DNA of 64,000 nt from Vreelandella boliviensis LC1 (GTDB taxonomy: Bacteria > Pseudomonadota > Gammaproteobacteria > Pseudomonadales > Halomonadaceae): NCBI RefSeq assembly GCF_000236035.1, contig NZ_JH393257.1, positions 430,938 to 494,937 on the forward strand, written 5' to 3'. The notes under the pieces are model-generated. The model saw only the letters and a list, made by a program, of their open reading frames with translations, was not told the origin of the DNA and did no database searches. The position numbers and the translations under genes were made by a program. Positions 17,302 to 26,877 of this stretch are shown piece by piece; within the stretch, counting starts at the first letter, position 1; each line of letters starts with the position of its first letter.

Positions 17302-18180
17302 ATGCATCCCGTTCACTCCCCCGCGGTATTCCCACGTTGGTACAGTGTTGGTGCGGCGCTGGTGGCCGTGATGCTTTGGAGTGCGGCACCGCTGCTGGCT
17401 GAGTTTGCCAAAGCGACACCGCCCTTGCAGCTAACCGCCGTTACCTTGTTAGCGGGATCATTGGCAACGCTACCGTTAAGCCGCCGCGTTAACGTCGCCG
17501 CCTGCGGCGCGGGTTGGCAGCTCAGCGTGTGGGTGGGCATCCCACTTCTCATCTTTGGCGCCGTAAGCACCTACTTTATCGGTATGCGGTTAGCGCCCGC
17601 CGCCGAAGCAGCGCTAATTACCTACACTTGGCCCGTGCTGTTTGTGCTGCTCAGCCAATGGAGCCGTTTTGGCCGCCTGCGCATCGCGGGGGTTGTCGGC
17701 GCCCTAATTGCGTTTTCAGGCGCGGCGCTACTGTTGGTTCCTCAAGCCATCAGTGGGGGCCTGGGTGGCGCCACCACAGGCTACGCGCTAGCACTGCTGG
17801 CCGCATGCTGCTGGGCAATCTATTCATGGTTAAGCCAAGCAGCGCCAGTGGCGTTAACGCCGCTGCTGCCGCGGCTACTGCTCATCGCCTGTGCTATTGC
17901 CTTAACCGCGAGCCTGGCACTGGAAGGCACGCTAGCTTTTCCCAGCGGGGAGGCATTGCTGGCAGGTATCGCGCTAGGATTAGGGCCTTACGGAGTGGCC
18001 ATGGTGGCGTGGGATAAAGCGTTGCGCTGGGGGCACGCTAGCCTTGTAGGTAGTTTGGCGTATGGCGTGCCGATTCTGGCCGCTCTGCTGCTGGTACTGG
18101 CAGGCATGAGCGTGCTCGACTGGCGTTTACCCGCCGCGGCAGTACTAGTGGTGGTTGGCTGCCTCAAAGCTGGCCGCTGA
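17302..18180 (+). CDS. EamA/DMT-family transporter
   Basis: A 292-residue inner-membrane protein with about ten hydrophobic helices and an internal two-fold EamA repeat, the drug/metabolite transporter architecture. The ATG at 17302 has AAGGAG eight bases upstream; an earlier in-frame ATG is unlikely. It is divergent from a LysR regulator, a common arrangement for amino-acid or metabolite exporters. No substrate can be assigned. Confidence 0.88.
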   Translation: MHPVHSPAVFPRWYSVGAALVAVMLWSAAPLLAEFAKATPPLQLTAVTLLAGSLATLPLSRRVNVAACGAGWQLSVWVGIPLLIFGAVSTYFIGMRLAPAAEAALITYTWPVLFVLLSQWSRFGRLRIAGVVGALIAFSGAALLLVPQAISGGLGGATTGYALALLAACCWAIYSWLSQAAPVALTPLLPRLLLIACAIALTASLALEGTLAFPSGEALLAGIALGLGPYGVAMVAWDKALRWGHASLVGSLAYGVPILAALLLVLAGMSVLDWRLPAAAVLVVVGCLKAGR

Positions 18181-18230
18181 TGCACGTCACAAAACGTTTA
18201 TAGCGAAGAGTCGATAGCAAACAAAACTTA

Positions 18231-18263
18231 AACGCCCTTGTCGCAATCAGCAACAAGGGCGTT
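18231..18263. terminator. Rho-independent terminator between convergent genes
   Basis: Perfect 11-bp stem AACGCCCTTGT / ACAAGGGCGTT with an 11-bp loop, between the DMT exporter (+) and the PPC-repeat gene (-). A T-rich tail follows on the plus strand only weakly (gttagtt), so it may serve both directions imperfectly. Confidence 0.7.
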
Positions 18264-18310
18264 GTTAGTTACTTATCTCTTTCTTACCGACTTATAAAAT
18301 CGCCGAAGCA

Positions 18311-19756
18311 TCAAAGCTCTGGGGGAATATCTGTCGGCGCCATCTCAAGGCTTAGTTCAAATAAGCCGCTACCGGTAGCGCTAAAGCCGCGTGCGCTCAC
18401 CGTGTAAGTGCCGGGCAGCAACGACTCTTGAAGCCGTGAGTCGGTACCGCCCGCGCCGTCGTCATCGCTGGCGACAAAACCTTGGCCACTAATCTCGATA
18501 AAAGTATCAAAATCGGCAGAGCGCATTTCCAACGTGACTAAAGAGCTCTCCGCTACCTCTAGCTGATACGTCAGCGGTTCTCCGCTATACCAACCGTTCA
18601 GCGCTTCACCAGGGGTAAGTGTGCCTTCATTGCGCAGATCAACATCTGGCATATCACGCGGCTCCATGGAAAGCGTAAACATGCCGCTGCTCTCGCCATA
18701 GGCAGTACGTGCCGTTAACTGATACTCACCGGGGGCAAGAAAATCAGCGATGCTAGCGTCCAGATTGCCGGCACTATCATCATCTTCGCGGTAGTAACCG
18801 TTAGGTCCCTCAAGCACCAGATAGGAATCGATGTCACTGGAGCGCATCTCAATTTGGTACATGCCGGCTTCTTCTACCTCTACTTGGTAGCTAAGCTCCT
18901 GACCACTAAACCAGCCGTTGAGGGAGTCCTCGGGAGTGAGCGCTCCATCATTGCGTAGCTCACCATCACCCGGTAACTCGTGAGGCTCTACTGAGAGCGT
19001 ATAAACGCCATTGCCATCACCGTAGGCGCTGCGTGCTGTAAGGGTGTATTCACCCGGCTCCAGGAAATCGGCAATGCGCGCGTCTAAATCACCAGCACTG
19101 TCGTCGTCTTCACGAGCGTAACCATTCGGCCCTTTAATCTCCAGGTAGGCGTCGAAGTCGTCAGAGCGCATTTCCAGTTGATAGAGGCCCGCTTCTTCTA
19201 TGTTCAAGGTGATTTCACGGGCATCCCCTTGCAGCCAACTATCGATTGGCTCACCCACTGTCACGGTGTCGGCATCCGTCAGCTCAACGGTTCGGCTGTC
19301 AACGGTAAACGGGCCATAGCTGTGGGCATCGGCTCCGCTAACCACCACCACATAGTCACCGCTCTCCTCAATACGGTGACGAATGATAGGTGCATTATCG
19401 AGTAGCTGAAGCTGGTCGTCATAAAGCGCCAAAACGCCCTGCAAGGCACCATTGAGAGACACCTCAACAATCTCATCCTCTTCCAGTGCGATTGCGTAGC
19501 GCATGAAGCGGCTGCCATCGTTACCATTCAGTTCGCTGGCCGAAGTTATTTCGCCACGCAGGCGCTCATCAAGCGTAAGCTTTTCAAGGCCAACAATAGC
19601 CTCGGCAACAGACGGTTGATCAATTGTCTCAGCGCTTTCGGTAGCCGCTTCATCGACGGTCTGCCCCGGCAAGGGAATAATTTGAGCGGCGAGAAAACCA
19701 ACGGCTGCGCCACCAACCGCCACCAATACAAACGTAAACGAAGAAGATCTAGCCAT
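18311..19756 (-). CDS. Exported protein with tandem PPC-like beta domains
   Basis: A 481-residue protein with an N-terminal membrane anchor or signal (residues 5-25), a more divergent beta domain and three tandem copies of a roughly 100-residue domain of bacterial pre-peptidase C-terminal (PPC) type. Each copy has 'L.MRS.DFD.YLEI', then an acidic loop (EDDDSAG, SDDDGAGG) and 'PGEYTLTAR'. The acidic DDDSAG loops may bind calcium. The copies are clearly paralogous at DNA level, indicating internal duplication. There is no catalytic domain. AAGGA precedes the ATG at 19756. It is probably periplasmic; role unknown. Confidence 0.8.
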   Translation of the reverse strand: MARSSSFTFVLVAVGGAAVGFLAAQIIPLPGQTVDEAATESAETIDQPSVAEAIVGLEKLTLDERLRGEITSASELNGNDGSRFMRYAIALEEDEIVEVSLNGALQGVLALYDDQLQLLDNAPIIRHRIEESGDYVVVVSGADAHSYGPFTVDSRTVELTDADTVTVGEPIDSWLQGDAREITLNIEEAGLYQLEMRSDDFDAYLEIKGPNGYAREDDDSAGDLDARIADFLEPGEYTLTARSAYGDGNGVYTLSVEPHELPGDGELRNDGALTPEDSLNGWFSGQELSYQVEVEEAGMYQIEMRSSDIDSYLVLEGPNGYYREDDDSAGNLDASIADFLAPGEYQLTARTAYGESSGMFTLSMEPRDMPDVDLRNEGTLTPGEALNGWYSGEPLTYQLEVAESSLVTLEMRSADFDTFIEISGQGFVASDDDGAGGTDSRLQESLLPGTYTVSARGFSATGSGLFELSLEMAPTDIPPEL

Positions 19757-20080
19757 GAGCAGTTCCTTGTTGAGTCGCAATGACAATTATTAATTAGATA
19801 AGCACTCGTGATTATAAGATGCTTACTCAATTTAAGTGAGCGTTTCATGAAAAATACTGCATTGCACAAAAGTCTTTCTTGATCCATTTCACACCTGCAC
19901 TGATAAGTCACTGAAACCCAAGGCAACATAAGTAGAGATTAAAAAATCTTGAAATTGAACCTATCTGCATCGATCTTCTCAAAGCTTGCTGACTCGTTGC
20001 GACAAGGGTAGTATCGAAAGGCCTATCAGGCACCTCATCAAGAGTGTGGGATTCGCAACACGCAAAACCGAGGTACTCCT
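19757..20080. other. Divergent intergenic region, no gene seen
   Basis: A 324-bp AT-rich region between the PPC-repeat gene (-) and the RlpA-like gene (+). It must hold both promoters. No convincing open frame with a ribosome-binding site, no RNA gene and no strong inverted repeat was found. Confidence 0.6.
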
Positions 20081-20461
20081 ATGGGAGCCCAAATACGACT
20101 GATCCGAACGATTTGCTTGGCAGCAGTAGTAGTAAGCAGTGCTGCCAACAGTGCTTTTGCACATGAGACAGAAACGCAGGAAGGCGTTGCCTCCTTTTAC
20201 AGTGACCGCTTTCAAGGCGCGACCACTGCCAGCGGAGAGCCCTTTGACCAGCAGGCATTGACCGCCGCGCATCCGAGTTTGCCGTTTGGCACGAAGGTGT
20301 TGGTGACACGCCCGGACACGGGGCAAGAGGTAGAAGTACTGATCAATGACCGCGGCCCCTTTATTCAAGGACGCATTATTGATTTATCTAAACGCGCGGC
20401 TGCGAAGCTTGGCATGATTCGCCGCGGTACAGCGCCAGTGATGGTAACGCTGTTGGATTAA
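20081..20461 (+). CDS. RlpA-like double-psi beta-barrel septal protein, short form
   Basis: A 126-residue exported protein: signal peptide (to 'SAFA-HETE'), then one DPBB domain with '[19 protein letters not shown]', '[17 protein letters not shown]', '[15 protein letters not shown]' and 'AAAKLGMI'. These are the RlpA lytic transglycosylase core; the Asp of NDRGPF is present. It lacks the C-terminal SPOR domain and lipobox of classical RlpA, so it is the short form and probably not septum-targeted in the same way. A hairpin terminator follows. Confidence 0.85.
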   Translation: MGAQIRLIRTICLAAVVVSSAANSAFAHETETQEGVASFYSDRFQGATTASGEPFDQQALTAAHPSLPFGTKVLVTRPDTGQEVEVLINDRGPFIQGRIIDLSKRAAAKLGMIRRGTAPVMVTLLD

Positions 20462-20552
20462 CGGATAACACATCCTTGATTGTTGTGTGATACCCCTTAG
20501 CCTAATCAATGCGACAGCACACAAAGCACCATTAACACAAGACAGCAAACAG

Positions 20553-20587
20553 ACAGGGCGACCAGCGATGGTTCGCCCTGTTTTCTT
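20553..20587 (+). terminator. Rho-independent terminator after the RlpA-like gene
   Basis: Nine-bp stem ACAGGGCGA / TCGCCCTGT followed by TTTTCTT. Confidence 0.8.
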
Positions 20588-20682
20588 ATGCGGCTTACTT
20601 CTCGATACATTAACGAACTTGCAAGCAGGCTAAGTGTCTCTATGCTGCAAGGAGTTCAACACGCTATTCGCAGGAGGCACTT

Positions 20683-21681
20683 ATGCAGTCACAATTTTAT
20701 ACCTTGACCGATTACCCCAACGGCCTACCCGACCGGGCGCTATTCAAACTAGAGACACAAACGCTACCCGAACTGGCCGAGGGCGAAGTGCGCATTCGTA
20801 ACCACTGGCTTTCCGTCGACCCCTATATGCGCGGTCGCATGAGCGGTATTCGTACCTATGTGGAGCCGTTTGAACTCGGCAAGCCGATGGAAGGCGGCGC
20901 CATTGGCGAGGTTATCGAGACCAATGATTCAAGCCTAAAAGTGGGCGACAAAGTCAGCCATATGGGCGGCTGGCGGGATATTGCCCAACTGCCCGCAGAA
21001 GGCGTCACAAAGCTACCCGACATCGACGTTCCCGAGCAGGCCTATCTGGGTGTGCTGGGAATGCCCGGCATGACCGCCTGGACAGGCCTCAACCTGATTG
21101 CTGAATGCAAGCCGGGTGACAATGTACTGGTTAGCGCGGCTAGCGGTGCAGTAGGCTCCCTGGCAGTTCAACTGGCCAAAGCAAAGGGCTGCCATGTGGT
21201 CGGTATTGCAGGCGCTGCTCATAAGCTGGCCTGGCTTGAGTCATTGGGCGTTGAACCGGTTAGCTATCGTGACCGCACAGCACAGGAGTTAAGCGACGCC
21301 ATTAAGCTCGCCAGCCCCAATGGTATCGACGTCTATTACGAAAACGTCGGCGGCATCTGCCTAGAAGCGGCACTTAGCCAGCTAAATGAAGGCGCGCGGA
21401 TTGCCGTATGCGGCATGATCGACAGCTACAATGCCAAAACACCTACCCCCGGACCCAGTAATCTCGCACAGCTAGTGGTGCGCAAAGCTAAGATGCAGGG
21501 CTTTATTGTTGCTGACCACTGGGCTAGCTACCCCTATTTCCTGAACGAAGTAGCCCCCCAGGTAGCGCAAGGTAAGCTTGTTTACAAAGAGACAGTGAAG
21601 GAGGGCCTGGAGAGCACACCTGATGCGTTCCTAGCTCTGTTTGACGGTGGCAATACCGGCAAAATGCTGGTCAAGCTATAA
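20683..21681 (+). CDS. NADP-dependent oxidoreductase (MDR family, CurA/LTB4DH-like)
   Basis: A 332-residue zinc-independent medium-chain reductase. It shows the substrate-site motif 'LSVDPYMRGRMS', the nucleotide loop 'VSAASGAVGSLAVQLAK' and 'DVYYENVGG', the signatures of the leukotriene B4 12-hydroxydehydrogenase / CurA / YncB class. It likely reduces alpha,beta-unsaturated ketones or aldehydes with NADPH in the cytosol. CAGGAGG precedes the ATG. It is monocistronic and followed by a hairpin. Confidence 0.92.
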   Translation: MQSQFYTLTDYPNGLPDRALFKLETQTLPELAEGEVRIRNHWLSVDPYMRGRMSGIRTYVEPFELGKPMEGGAIGEVIETNDSSLKVGDKVSHMGGWRDIAQLPAEGVTKLPDIDVPEQAYLGVLGMPGMTAWTGLNLIAECKPGDNVLVSAASGAVGSLAVQLAKAKGCHVVGIAGAAHKLAWLESLGVEPVSYRDRTAQELSDAIKLASPNGIDVYYENVGGICLEAALSQLNEGARIAVCGMIDSYNAKTPTPGPSNLAQLVVRKAKMQGFIVADHWASYPYFLNEVAPQVAQGKLVYKETVKEGLESTPDAFLALFDGGNTGKMLVKL

Positions 21682-21700
21682 ACCCCACGCCTTCTACCCA

Positions 21701-21735
21701 ACCCTACCGCGGCATCAACTATGTGGCGGTAGGGT
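21701..21735 (+). terminator. Stem-loop after the oxidoreductase gene
   Basis: Perfect 10-bp stem ACCCTACCGC / GCGGTAGGGT, 19 bp after the stop codon. It lacks a clear T-run, so it is a weak terminator or an mRNA 3'-end protecting structure. Confidence 0.55.
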
Positions 21736-21814
21736 GTACCCGCCTTAGAAAAAACCATCAAATCGTTAGACCAATAGCGAATTGATTATTAAAATCATTA
21801 ATTATAGCGGTGTG

Positions 21815-21847
21815 TTTTAACCCATCGGCACTGCCGATGGGTTAAAA
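21815..21847. repeat. 33-bp perfect palindrome upstream of the PQQ dehydrogenase
   Basis: Two perfect 16-bp arms (TTTTAACCCATCGGCA and its complement) around one C. T-runs lie on the 5' side and A-runs on the 3' side, the reverse of an intrinsic terminator, so the long hairpin is not explained that way. It lies 84 bp upstream of the dehydrogenase ATG, inside or near its promoter or leader. Confidence 0.85.
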
Positions 21848-21931
21848 CGCGTTGTCGTTTCGTCGCTTGGCTCTTCAGGCTAGGCAATTATAGTCCGTTG
21901 AAATTTATACGTTTTCACAAGGGGACATCTC

Positions 21932-24472
21932 ATGGAAGAAAACACGCGCGATCACGGTAAAGGGCCAGCGATAATCGTTGGCCTGTTACTACTTATTGTC
22001 GGCTTGGCGCTCGCTTTTGGCGGTAGCAAGCTCGTCAGCGTAGGCGGCAGCGCTTACTACTTAATTGCCGGTCTTAGTATTATTGTTTGTGGCGCTCTAT
22101 TTGCTCTGCGCCGAGGCGCCGCGCTGTGGCTCTACGCGCTGATTCTTTTCGCCACCTTGGTGTGGGCATTGTGGGAGGTTGGCCTCGACTGGTGGCAGCT
22201 AGTGCCCCGCGTCGCCATTCTCTGCTTAATCGGCATTCTGCTGCTCCTGCCCTGGTGGCGTAAACCGCTGCATTCAAAAGGCGGCAGTCTGGCGCTTATT
22301 GGCAGCATTGCTGCCGCGGTTATAGTGGCCATTTCCAGTCAGTTTAACGACCCCGGCACTATCGAAGGGTCGCTGGCGAATAGCGACACATCAGCCGATA
22401 GCGTCAACCCTGCCCAAGTGGCGGGCGATGACTGGCCCGCCTATGGCGGCACCAATGCGGGCACCCACTACTCTTCCCTTGATCAAATCACCCCGGACAA
22501 CATCGACGAGCTTGAAGAGGTATGGCGGATTCAAACCGGTGACAAAGCGGGCCCCAACGCGCCCCCCGAGATCACCAATCAGAATACCCCGCTAAAAGTG
22601 AACGACAGCCTGTATATCTGTACGTCCCACAGCCGGGCAATGGCACTATCTCCTGAAACTGGCGAAACCCTGTGGGCATTTGACCCCGAGATCAGCACTA
22701 TGGGTGCAGATGACTTCTCTGGCTGGGCGCACATGACCTGTCGTGGCCTCGCTTACTACGATGCGGCCAGCTATTCAGGTACTGAGAACACACCTAACAA
22801 CGAAACGGCTAACAACGACGCTACCCCAAGCAGTGCTACAGCGCTCTCTTTTGATATCTTCGATAGCAACGACATTTTCAGTCTGGATCTCTCCTTCTTG
22901 TCACTGATGTTTGGTGTCGAAGAAGAAAACGGCACGCCACAGCCAATGCTCAGTGAAACCGACGTTATGTGCCCACGCAGGCTCTACTTGCCCACGGCAG
23001 ATGCGCGCTTGATTGCGCTGAATGCCGACACGGGTGAGCGGTGTGCCAACTTTGGCGATAACGGCGAAATTGATCTCACCAACAATATTGGCGATTTCTC
23101 ACCGGGCGGTTACTACTCCACATCCCCTGCTACGGTGACCGAGAACCTGGTCATTCTAGGCGGCCACGTCACCGACAACAGCTCCACCGACGAGCCTTCC
23201 GGTGTTATTCGTGCCTTTGATGTGCATACAGGTGAGCTGGTGTGGAACTGGGATAGCGGCAATCCCGACAACACCGATCCGTTGCCAGAAGGCGAAACCT
23301 ACACGCGCAACTCCCCCAACGTATGGGCACCGATTAGCGTTGATGAAGAACTGGGCCTCGTTTACCTGCCCATGGGTAACGCTACGCCTGACCAGTATGG
23401 CGCCGACCGCACCGAGAACGACGAAACTTACAGCGCGGGACTGGTAGCACTTAACGTCGATGACGGTCAGGTGGCGTGGGTTTACCAGTTTGTGCATCAC
23501 GACCTGTGGGATATGGATACACCTGCGCAGCCGGTACTGATTGACCTAGCCACCGATAATGGCACCCAGCCCGCGGTTATTCAGCCGACCAAGCAAGGCA
23601 GCCTATACGTACTAAACAGGGAAACCGGCGAGCCGATTGTGCCCATTGAAGAGGTGCCTGCACCTCAGGGCGCCGTAGAAGGCGACTGGACGGCCGAGAC
23701 GCAGCCGCGCTCAGCGCTCAACCTGCTGCCACCGCCGCTCACCGAGCGCGACATGTGGGGCGCTTCACCGCTTGATCAAATGATGTGCCGCATTCAGTTC
23801 AACTCTTTGCGCTACGAAGGCCAGTACACACCGCCTTCGCTGGAAGGCAGCATTATATATCCGGGCAATGTCGGCGTAATGAACTGGGGCGGTGTTGCCG
23901 TTGATCCCGAACGCCAAGCGCTGTTTACCGGGGCTAAATATTTGGCCTTCGTTTCCACGCTGGTACCCCGCGAAGAAGTCGAAGAGGCTGAAGGCTCTGC
24001 CAGTGAGCAAGGGCTGCAAATTAATGCAGGCGCGCCCTATGCCGTTAAGCTAGGCCCGCTACTTTCAGTGCTCGGCCTGCCCTGCCAAGCGCCCTCCTGG
24101 GGTGACGTTGCGGGCATCGACTTGCAAAGCAACGAAGTGGTATGGAAACACCGCAATGGCACCACCCGCGACAGCATGCCCTTCGGCCTGCCGATTGGTT
24201 TGAACGTGGGTGTACCTGCACTAGGCGGCCCGTTAACCACCGCTGGCGGTGTGTCATTCTTAAGCGGCACGCTGGATCAGTACCTGCGTGGTTACGACAT
24301 CACCACTGGCGAAGAGCTGTATAAAGCTCGCCTACCTGCAGGTGGCCAAGCCACACCAATGACCTACACCGGCAAAGATGGCCGCCAGTATGTGGTCGTC
24401 ACGGCGGGTGGCCACGGTACCTTTGGCACCAAGATGGGCGATTACGTGATTGGCTACGCGCTACCGGAGTAA
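21932..24472 (+). CDS. gcd: Membrane-bound PQQ-dependent glucose (aldose) dehydrogenase
   Basis: An 846-residue quinoprotein: five N-terminal transmembrane helices (residues 10-125) and a periplasmic eight-bladed propeller. Blades show tryptophan-docking repeats ('DWPAYGGTNAGTHYSSLDQI', 'LYICTSHSRAMALSPETGE', 'VVWKHRNGTTRDS'). The order matches the membrane glucose/quinate/shikimate dehydrogenase family. It oxidises an aldose in the periplasm with PQQ and passes electrons to ubiquinone. An unusual Asn/Thr/Ser-rich insert lies near residues 287-310. AAGGGG precedes the ATG. Substrate may be glucose or quinate; no PQQ synthesis genes are in the window. Confidence 0.88.
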   Translation: MEENTRDHGKGPAIIVGLLLLIVGLALAFGGSKLVSVGGSAYYLIAGLSIIVCGALFALRRGAALWLYALILFATLVWALWEVGLDWWQLVPRVAILCLIGILLLLPWWRKPLHSKGGSLALIGSIAAAVIVAISSQFNDPGTIEGSLANSDTSADSVNPAQVAGDDWPAYGGTNAGTHYSSLDQITPDNIDELEEVWRIQTGDKAGPNAPPEITNQNTPLKVNDSLYICTSHSRAMALSPETGETLWAFDPEISTMGADDFSGWAHMTCRGLAYYDAASYSGTENTPNNETANNDATPSSATALSFDIFDSNDIFSLDLSFLSLMFGVEEENGTPQPMLSETDVMCPRRLYLPTADARLIALNADTGERCANFGDNGEIDLTNNIGDFSPGGYYSTSPATVTENLVILGGHVTDNSSTDEPSGVIRAFDVHTGELVWNWDSGNPDNTDPLPEGETYTRNSPNVWAPISVDEELGLVYLPMGNATPDQYGADRTENDETYSAGLVALNVDDGQVAWVYQFVHHDLWDMDTPAQPVLIDLATDNGTQPAVIQPTKQGSLYVLNRETGEPIVPIEEVPAPQGAVEGDWTAETQPRSALNLLPPPLTERDMWGASPLDQMMCRIQFNSLRYEGQYTPPSLEGSIIYPGNVGVMNWGGVAVDPERQALFTGAKYLAFVSTLVPREEVEEAEGSASEQGLQINAGAPYAVKLGPLLSVLGLPCQAPSWGDVAGIDLQSNEVVWKHRNGTTRDSMPFGLPIGLNVGVPALGGPLTTAGGVSFLSGTLDQYLRGYDITTGEELYKARLPAGGQATPMTYTGKDGRQYVVVTAGGHGTFGTKMGDYVIGYALPE

Positions 24473-24513
24473 CCGGTTAGCTTAGCGACGTATAAGGGTA
24501 ATCGCTAACGAGA

Positions 24514-24548
24514 ACGGGCGGCCTCATCAATGAGCGCCGCCCGTTTTT
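24514..24548 (+). terminator. Rho-independent terminator after gcd
   Basis: Nine-bp stem ACGGGCGGC / GCCGCCCGT followed directly by TTTTATTTAT. Confidence 0.9.
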
Positions 24549-24574
24549 ATTTATAAAGCCTTTAAAACTTCTCT

Positions 24575-24742
24575 CTAGGAGGCTGACCGGCTTGGCCGAT
24601 CGTCGCGAGAAGAACGGATTTTGAGCCAAATTTATCGATCGATTGAGGCGAATAGCGCGCCATTTAAGGAAATCGATCGAATAAAGTTGGCCAAAATACC
24701 GGGATTCGCAGTAGATCAGTGTTAAGTCGGACAGCCTCCTAG
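24575..24742. mobile_element. MITE-like element, about 168 bp
   Basis: The segment is bounded by perfect 11-bp inverted repeats CTAGGAGGCTG / CAGCCTCCTAG that extend to about 17 bp with two mismatches. If the true ends are GAGGCTG, the flanking CTAG on each side would be a 4-bp target duplication, as made by some IS5-type transposases. The inside has no open frame but carries internal ATCGATCG dyads. It sits in the gap between two convergent genes, typical of a non-autonomous element. No parent transposase is visible here. Confidence 0.6.
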
Positions 24743-24768
24743 CACAACACCTGTTAGCAGAGCACTTT

Positions 24769-26877
24769 TTAAAAACGCACTTCTAAACCGCCATAAACAC
24801 TGCGCCCTGGAGCAGGCTCATAGAATCGGCCATAAGTGCCGTTCAAGCGCACGTTGGCGTAGTGCTCTTCATCGAACAGATTGCGCACGCCGACATAAGC
24901 ATTTAGCCGCGTATCGCTTCCTAACTGCCAGCCATCCCCCACCCGTAGGTTTACCAGCCAGTAGCTATCCACCTCTGTTTCGTTGGCATTGTCCGCCACC
25001 ACATCGCCTACGTACTGTGTTTCAAGGGTGGCAAAGCGTTCATCTAACCCCTGCCACGTTAGCTGATTGACCCAGGTTTGCTCGGGCAGGCCGGGAATAC
25101 GGTTACCCGCAAAGCTTTCAGTGGGGGTTGCGAACTGATCAAACTCATAACGGGCTAGCGTTAGGGCACTATTTAGCCGCCACTGGCTGGGCACCTGCCA
25201 ACCCAGCGCCAGTTCAATGCCATCTCGGTCAGTGTCGCCCGCGTTTTGATAGAAGGTGCGGCCGCCGTCATCATAAGGCACCAGCTCATCACGTACGCGT
25301 ACTGAAAACAGCGCTAAATCGTAATCCATCGCCAGCGGCTCTATATAACCTCGCAGACCCACCTCACGGTTCCAGGCTTTTTGCGGCGACACCGATGGGT
25401 TAAATCCGCCGCCCGCGGGGTTAGCGAACTCTGAGAACGTCGGCGTTTCAAAAGCGGTACCGGTATTGATATAAGCCTGATGCTGCGGGCGGTAACGATA
25501 GCTAAGCCCCGCTGAGCCGCTCCATTCGTTGAAGGTTTGCTCGCCGCTTTGATCGCCACCTTCATCGGCCAGATAGCGATCATCTATCTCTAATTCCACC
25601 CTATCAAAGCGCGCTCCCAGCGAGAGCGTTACCTGCTCTGACAGCGCTAAATCGCCCTGGGCAAAAACCCCAGCGGAGGTTGCCGTCTGGGTCTCTTCCG
25701 CCAACTGTTCGCCAACAACGCCTTGGCCATTTACAGCATTACGAAAGCGCTCGTCGTCCTGACGGGCTACATCCACTCCGGCTATATAGTTAAGCGGCAG
25801 GCTGGCTAGTGTGATTTCGTGGTGATACTCGGCACTCGCTCCCAGGTAATCACGCTGATAGCCGATGCGGCTATCGCCCACATAGGGCAACTGCTGCTCA
25901 AAATCGCGTTGTGCAACGAAGCCTTTTAAGTAGAACTCGCCAGGGCCTGCGGACAAATCTTCGTACTGTAAGCCAAGAAGTTGCTGATCAACACTTTGTC
26001 TTGAGTCGAGACGTGTAGGGGAATAGAACGCGGAGTCGACTGTACCTTGTGGATCATTTCTCACGATTTCACGTGTAATACCCCCCGCATCTTCGGAGCG
26101 CGGGTTATCCAGCAGGTTGATAATCGCGGTTAACGCCCGGTCGCTTCCTAACTCGCGGCGCAGCTTGGCATTCAGCAGGTATTTCTCTGTGGAGCTCTGC
26201 TCCCGGTAGCCATCTACATTGAGCGCCGAGAGGCTCACATGGTGCGACCAATCACCTTGAGCACCGCCTGTTTGCACGACCGCCTTACGGTAGCCATCGC
26301 TTCCCACCTCGGTACGCACACTTGAGCCAGGATTATCACGACCATCCGCGGTGGTGACATCAATCACCCCTCCCGCTGCATTACCGTACAACACAGAAGA
26401 AGGCCCACGGATCACTTCTATGCGCTCGGCACTGTCCAGGTCAATGGCATCTAGCTGCGCTTGGCCGTCGGGCAGCGTATAGGGAATACCGTCCACCATC
26501 ACGGTAATACCGCGAACGCCAAACGGCGCCCGAGCGCCGAAGCCGCGAATGGCGATGCGCTGGCCCTGGGCAAAATTATCACGGTTCTGCAGGAATATTC
26601 CCGGCACGCGCACTAACGCCTCATCCAGCCGCGTGCGCTGCTGGCCTTGGGCAATGGCTTCGCGGTCAAGCGTTGTTACCGCAGCAGGCGTGGCGTACAG
26701 CTCTCGCGATAGCCGAGGCGCCGTCACTTCCAACGTGGCCAAGCTATTGCTATCGGCCGGACTCTCTTGCGCCCAGCTTTGGCCTGCACCAAGGCAGCTT
26801 AATAAGCAAAAAGACGTGGTAGTTACTTTTAAAGGTACTTTTTTTAACGACGTTTTTTTTAACGATACTTTGAACAC
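24769..26877 (-). CDS. TonB-dependent outer-membrane receptor (FecA-like branch)
   Basis: A 702-residue receptor with an exported N-terminus, a plug domain ('IAIRGFGARAPFGVRGI', 'ERIEVIRGPSSVLYGNAAGG') and a 22-strand barrel ending 'YGGLEVRF'. It has no N-terminal STN signalling domain, so it imports without a sigma cascade. A GTG start at 26877 is preferred because GGAAGG lies six bases before it; an ATG 21 bp upstream has no such site. The signal region contains a Lys-rich stretch (SLKKTSLKKVPLK). The plug resembles the family that includes ferric citrate and metallophore receptors; ligand unknown. No Fur box was obvious upstream. Confidence 0.85.
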   Translation of the reverse strand: MFKVSLKKTSLKKVPLKVTTTSFCLLSCLGAGQSWAQESPADSNSLATLEVTAPRLSRELYATPAAVTTLDREAIAQGQQRTRLDEALVRVPGIFLQNRDNFAQGQRIAIRGFGARAPFGVRGITVMVDGIPYTLPDGQAQLDAIDLDSAERIEVIRGPSSVLYGNAAGGVIDVTTADGRDNPGSSVRTEVGSDGYRKAVVQTGGAQGDWSHHVSLSALNVDGYREQSSTEKYLLNAKLRRELGSDRALTAIINLLDNPRSEDAGGITREIVRNDPQGTVDSAFYSPTRLDSRQSVDQQLLGLQYEDLSAGPGEFYLKGFVAQRDFEQQLPYVGDSRIGYQRDYLGASAEYHHEITLASLPLNYIAGVDVARQDDERFRNAVNGQGVVGEQLAEETQTATSAGVFAQGDLALSEQVTLSLGARFDRVELEIDDRYLADEGGDQSGEQTFNEWSGSAGLSYRYRPQHQAYINTGTAFETPTFSEFANPAGGGFNPSVSPQKAWNREVGLRGYIEPLAMDYDLALFSVRVRDELVPYDDGGRTFYQNAGDTDRDGIELALGWQVPSQWRLNSALTLARYEFDQFATPTESFAGNRIPGLPEQTWVNQLTWQGLDERFATLETQYVGDVVADNANETEVDSYWLVNLRVGDGWQLGSDTRLNAYVGVRNLFDEEHYANVRLNGTYGRFYEPAPGRSVYGGLEVRF

